A DNA stretch of 64,000 nt. It comes from CAVRCA01 sp963719345 (GTDB lineage Bacteria; Pseudomonadota; Alphaproteobacteria; Acetobacterales; Acetobacteraceae). Each line of letters starts with the position of its first letter. The stretch's first letter is position 1. The stretch is taken from the NCBI GenBank assembly GCA_963719345.1, contig CAVRCA010000005.1:388691-452690 (forward strand), written 5' to 3'. The notes under the pieces were generated by a model, which was not told where the DNA came from, ran no database searches, and saw only the letters and a list, made by a program, of their open reading frames with translations. A program made the translations under genes and the position numbers. Shown piece by piece: positions 61,126 to 64,000 of this stretch.

Positions 61126-62532
61126 TCAGGCAGCCTGCCGCAGCGCCAGTTCGGGGCGGCGGTTGCGCCAGTCCGTCGCCGTCTCGTAGGCATGCGCGAT
61201 GCGAAAGACCGTCTGCTCCTGGAACGGCTTGGCGACGAGCTGCATCGACACCGGGAGCCCGCCTTCGCCGAAACCCGTGCAGACGCTGATCGCCGGATAC
61301 CCCGTCACGTTGAACGGCGACGTCAGGTTCGGCCGATCCAGCATAGTCCATTTCGGCACGGCGTCGATGGGCGGCGCCTCGGTGGGCTGCGCCGCCGAAA
61401 CGAGGATGTCGAGGTCGGCCATCGCTGCCTTCATCTCCTGGCACAGGACGCGGCGGCGGCGGATCGTCTGCACGTAATCGGGGCCGCTCATGAGCGCGGC
61501 AAGAGCGAGACGATCGCGCAGCAGCTCGCCGTATTCGGCGAACCGCGTCCGGAGCCACGGCCGATGCAGTGCGTACGCCTCGGCGATGATGATGAGGAAG
61601 CAGACCGCGTGGTAGTCGGCCAGCGGCGACAGCGTGACCTCGCGCACTTCGGCGCCCTCGCGACGAAAGTAGTCGAGCGCGTCGTCGATGCCGGCGCGGG
61701 TCGCGGGACTGGCCGGGTTGTCGGTCTCGAAGAAATGCCGGACGACGCCGACCCTCAGTCCCTTGACGCCACGCGACAGATCGGCGGTGAAATGGGGCAC
61801 CTCTCGCTCGGCGCTGGCGGGGTCGGCGGGGTCATGGCCGGCCATTGCCTGCAGCAGCAGGGCGCAATCCTCGGCGGTCCACGCCATCGGTCCGGCATGG
61901 TCGAGGGTATAGGCGAGCGGCAGCACCCCGGCGCGGCTCACCCGGCCATAGGTCGGCTTGATGCCGGAAATGCCGCACAGCGCGGCGGGGCCGCGGATCG
62001 AACCGCCGGTGTCGGAGCCGGTGCCGCCCAGGATCAATCCCGCAGCCACGGCCGCCCCGGTGCCGGAGGAGGAGCCGGCGGTGAAGCGCTCGGGATTCCA
62101 GGGATTGCGCGCCGGCGGCCACGGCAGATCGAAGGACGGGCCGCCCATGGCGAACTCGTGGGTCGCGAGCTTGCCCAGCATCACCGTGCCGGCGGCCGCA
62201 AGTTTCGCCACCGAAGTCGCGTCCTGGTCGGGCACGAAGGTTTCGAGAAGCCTGGAATGTCCGGTCGTGGCTATGCCGGCCGTGCCGTAGATGTCCTTGT
62301 GCGCGATCGGGATGCCGTCCAGCCGGCCCTTCGCGGCACCCGACATGACCCGCTGCTCGGCCGCGCGCGCCTCTGTAAGGGCGCGATCCTCGGTGACCCG
62401 GATGAAGGCGTGCAGGACCGGATCGAGCGCACGGATGCGGTCGAGACAGATGCCGGTCAGCTCGACCGGCGAGAGCTTTTTCTGGGCGATCAGCCGCGAG
62501 GCTTCGGCAATGGTGGGAAAGCCCTCCATCAC
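61126..62532 (-). CDS. Amidase (amidase signature family)
   Basis: A 468-residue Ser-cisSer-Lys amidohydrolase. The catalytic Lys79 is in LDGIPIAHKDIYGTAGIATT, the cis-Ser in RFTAGSSSGTGAAVAAGLIL (154-156) and the nucleophile S178 in GGTGSDTGGSIRGPAALCGI. LNVTGYPAISVC-type SPFNVTGYPAISVCTGFGEG follows near the C-terminus. Members include GatA-like, AtzE-like and nitrilase-pathway amidases; the GatCAB context is absent. The start overlaps the stop of the small AtzG-like ORF by four bases, suggesting they form a complex. Substrate unknown. Confidence 0.93.
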   Translation of the reverse strand: MMEGFPTIAEASRLIAQKKLSPVELTGICLDRIRALDPVLHAFIRVTEDRALTEARAAEQRVMSGAAKGRLDGIPIAHKDIYGTAGIATTGHSRLLETFVPDQDATSVAKLAAAGTVMLGKLATHEFAMGGPSFDLPWPPARNPWNPERFTAGSSSGTGAAVAAGLILGGTGSDTGGSIRGPAALCGISGIKPTYGRVSRAGVLPLAYTLDHAGPMAWTAEDCALLLQAMAGHDPADPASAEREVPHFTADLSRGVKGLRVGVVRHFFETDNPASPATRAGIDDALDYFRREGAEVREVTLSPLADYHAVCFLIIIAEAYALHRPWLRTRFAEYGELLRDRLALAALMSGPDYVQTIRRRRVLCQEMKAAMADLDILVSAAQPTEAPPIDAVPKWTMLDRPNLTSPFNVTGYPAISVCTGFGEGGLPVSMQLVAKPFQEQTVFRIAHAYETATDWRNRRPELALRQAA

Positions 62533-62717
62533 ACACCCTCCGGGTCGAAGATCAGCGCGGGTTCGGCCTCGCGCGGCAAAGGCTGGTTGATGCGCTCCAG
62601 CATGGCCTGCAGCGCGCCGTAGCCTTCGTAGATGCCTTCCAACTGCTCAGGCGTCAGCGTGAGGCCGGTCTGCGCCATCATGGTCGCGAAAGTAGCGAGG
62701 TCGACGGTCGGCTTCAT
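62529..62717 (-). CDS. Small AtzG-like (DUF4089-type) amidase partner
   Basis: A 62-residue protein ending in a four-base overlap with the amidase start. The sequence FATMMAQTGLTLTPEQLEGI and YEGYGALQAMLERINQPL predicts two helices, as in AtzG-like subunits that stabilise AtzE-type amidases, or GatC-like partners. The assignment rests on size, helix pattern and position, so it is tentative. AGGGAG is nine bases before the ATG at 62717. The frame continues upstream into an OppD-like remnant without a stop, but the ribosome-binding site supports a separate start. Confidence 0.7.
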   Translation of the reverse strand: MKPTVDLATFATMMAQTGLTLTPEQLEGIYEGYGALQAMLERINQPLPREAEPALIFDPEGV

Positions 62718-62744
62718 GGAACAACTCCCTTGAGGCAGGTCAGG

Positions 62745-62935
62745 TGTGAGCCATGTCGTCGGCCCGAATGCAACGCGCCATGACGCCGGGCGCGGGACGG
62801 CTGGCGGCGGGTCGGCCTCGGTGCAGGCACGGATCGCGTGGCGGCACCGCGGCGTAAATGGGCATCCCGGCGGCAATCGTGCCAGGTCCGGCGGGCTGCC
62901 CGGGATCGTCTCGAGCGTACGGCCCGCAATATTTG
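62745..62935 (-). pseudogene. C-terminal remnant of an oligopeptide ABC transporter ATPase (OppD/DppD)
   Basis: About 60 residues are recognisable as the Cys-containing C-terminal domain found after the ATPase core of OppD/DppD/OppF (oligo_HPY): GPYAR, then after a shift LETIPGSPPDLARLPPGCPF and TPRCRHAIRACTEADPPPA. Nothing upstream (62936-63063) resembles the rest of an ATPase. It is therefore a deletion remnant of a peptide transporter that once preceded the amidase genes. The 346-base stretch 62718-63063 holds only this remnant and the amidase leader. Confidence 0.7.
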
Positions 62936-63063
62936 GCGTCGATCCACGGCATTCCGACAATGGTTTCGAGCGCTACCGTTTCTTGGGTTCCCGTCTGACG
63001 ACGGGCTGGTGAACTGGGACCTTCGCCACAACGCCGATTTCACCGGAATCTCGATGGCGTGAT

Positions 63064-64000
63064 TCACATCAGGAACACGCCCTTTCCCTCCGTTTGCCGA
63101 TCGAAAATACGGTAAGCCTCTTCCGCCTGGTCGAGCTGCCAGCGATGGGTGAACAGCTTGTCGACGTCGATGCCGCGCTCGACGATGAAGCGCGCGCACT
63201 CCTCCTGGCCGATGCTCGAGAATGTCCAGGACGCGACGATCGTCACCTGCCGGCGGAGCATGTCGGGGCTGACGTTGATCGTGACGTCGCCTTGCTCGCC
63301 GACGAAGCAGCAGGTCCCCCAAACCTTGACGCTGCGCACGGCGGCGATGCGGCCGGCCGGCGACGCCGACGTGTCGAGCGAGAGGTCGGCGCCGCGCCCG
63401 TGCGTCAGGTCCTTGATCGCGCCGACCGGGTCGTTCGAGCCAGGGTTGACCACGTCGTCGGCGCCGAACTCCTTGGCGCGTTCAAGCCGCTCCTCGCTGA
63501 TGTCGAGGGCGATCACCCGTGCGCCCATCGCCTTGGCGAGCTGCGTCGCCGAGAGGCCGACCGGGCCCTGCCCGAAAATCGCGATCGTGTCGTTGCCCGA
63601 GAGGTTGATCCGGCGCAGCGCCCCGTAGGCCGTGCCAGTTCCGCAGGCGATCGCCGCGCCGGACTCGAAGGTCAGCTCGTCGGGCAACATCACCAGCGTG
63701 TTGGCCGGCACCTGCATGAAGGGCGCGTGGCCGCCATGGTTGTTGTTGCCGTAGACCTTGACCGCCACGTTCTGACAGAGCTGTTGCCAGCCGGCGCGGC
63801 AGTGTTCGCAATTGGTGCAGCCCTGGTAGTGGTGCACCATGACGCGCTGGCCGATTTTGGCCTGGGCCGGGCTGACCGCCGAGCCGATCGCCGCGACGAT
63901 CCCGCAGGGTTCGTGGCCGGCGATCACCGGCGCCGTCGGCATCGGGATTCCGGTGGCCTGGCCGCCGCCCTTCGGCCGGCGATACTGGTGCAGATCGCTG
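63064..64000 (-). CDS. Zinc-binding alcohol dehydrogenase (N-terminus outside window)
   Basis: A medium-chain zinc dehydrogenase; about 312 residues are visible and the start lies beyond 64000. SDLHQYRRP near the edge follows the catalytic Cys, and VIAGHEPCGIVAAIG carries the catalytic His/Glu. The structural zinc cysteines are in GCTNCEHCRAGWQQLC. The Rossmann loop IAIFGQGPVGLSATQLAKAM with Asp in VIALDISEERLERAKEFGAD indicates NAD use. The fold resembles threonine/sorbitol-type and glutathione-independent formaldehyde dehydrogenases. It ends just before the amidase gene cluster; the OppD remnant separates them. Confidence 0.93.
   Translation of the reverse strand, partial: SDLHQYRRPKGGGQATGIPMPTAPVIAGHEPCGIVAAIGSAVSPAQAKIGQRVMVHHYQGCTNCEHCRAGWQQLCQNVAVKVYGNNNHGGHAPFMQVPANTLVMLPDELTFESGAAIACGTGTAYGALRRINLSGNDTIAIFGQGPVGLSATQLAKAMGARVIALDISEERLERAKEFGADDVVNPGSNDPVGAIKDLTHGRGADLSLDTSASPAGRIAAVRSVKVWGTCCFVGEQGDVTINVSPDMLRRQVTIVASWTFSSIGQEECARFIVERGIDVDKLFTHRWQLDQAEEAYRIFDRQTEGKGVFLM

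Overview
This window is high-GC chromosomal DNA from an alphaproteobacterium, most likely Rhodospirillales/Acetobacteraceae-like. Support comes from a glnB-glnA pair with a sigma54-type promoter, an imuA-imuB-dnaE2 mutagenesis cassette with the alphaproteobacterial LexA box (GTTC-N7-GTTC), an rplM-rpsI pair whose S9 has a long N-terminal extension, and an argC/gamma-carbonic-anhydrase overlap. The taxonomic call is inference; no rRNA is present.

Layout. 0-2.7 kb: nitrogen control (glnA partial, glnB), a heavily frameshifted aminotransferase and tRNA-His. 2.7-4.3 kb: an IS1380-type insertion sequence that landed directly in front of the mobA start codon. 4.3-9.4 kb: mobA, a GT61-type glycosyltransferase, an amino-acid ABC binding protein and permease without an ATPase, and a secreted phosphodiesterase/phosphatase. 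9.7-12.2 kb: a tandemly duplicated beta-propeller protein and a small exported protein. 12.2-16 kb: M20 amidohydrolase, NAD-binding protein and IlvD/Edd dehydratase. 16-20.2 kb: broken KTSC gene, rplM, rpsI, argC, gamma-carbonic anhydrase, Rieske oxygenase. 20.2-26 kb: SOS mutagenesis cassette dnaE2 / small ORF / imuB / imuA. 26-32.7 kb: binding protein, arfB, GST, beta-hydroxyacid dehydrogenase, CMD protein, bamB with its YfgM-like partner, lipoprotein. 32.7-38.5 kb: ABC exporter and a branched-chain amino-acid ABC transporter with a fused LivM-LivG. 38.6-44 kb: hydrolase and a tight CoA-dependent catabolic operon (CoA-transferase, enoyl-CoA hydratase, HCCA-isomerase-like protein, two SDRs). 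44-56 kb: two substrate-binding proteins, VOC protein, MFS transporter, GH15 glucoamylase, GlcG/HbpS-like protein, metallophosphoesterase, SMP-30 hydrolase, acyl-CoA carboxyltransferase, dienelactone hydrolase. 56-61 kb: three overlapping glycosyltransferase genes. 61-64 kb: amidase with a small AtzG-like partner, an OppD C-terminal remnant, and a zinc alcohol dehydrogenase running off the window.

A striking global feature is the uneven distribution of frameshifts. About sixteen single- or double-base shifts lie between 0.6 and 17.1 kb, including in genes that are normally essential (rpsI, glnA). I saw none from 17.3 to 60.8 kb, then one in the GT4 gene near 60.9 kb. Draft-assembly indels are the simplest explanation, so these genes are described here as probably functional in the organism.

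No phage, CRISPR array or classical defence island was seen. The best candidates for something less described are the small ORF built into the imu cassette, the chain of SD-ATG mini-cistron repeats in front of livMG, the tandem double propeller beside a secreted phosphatase, and the paralogous GT9-type pair with long helical N-terminal domains.
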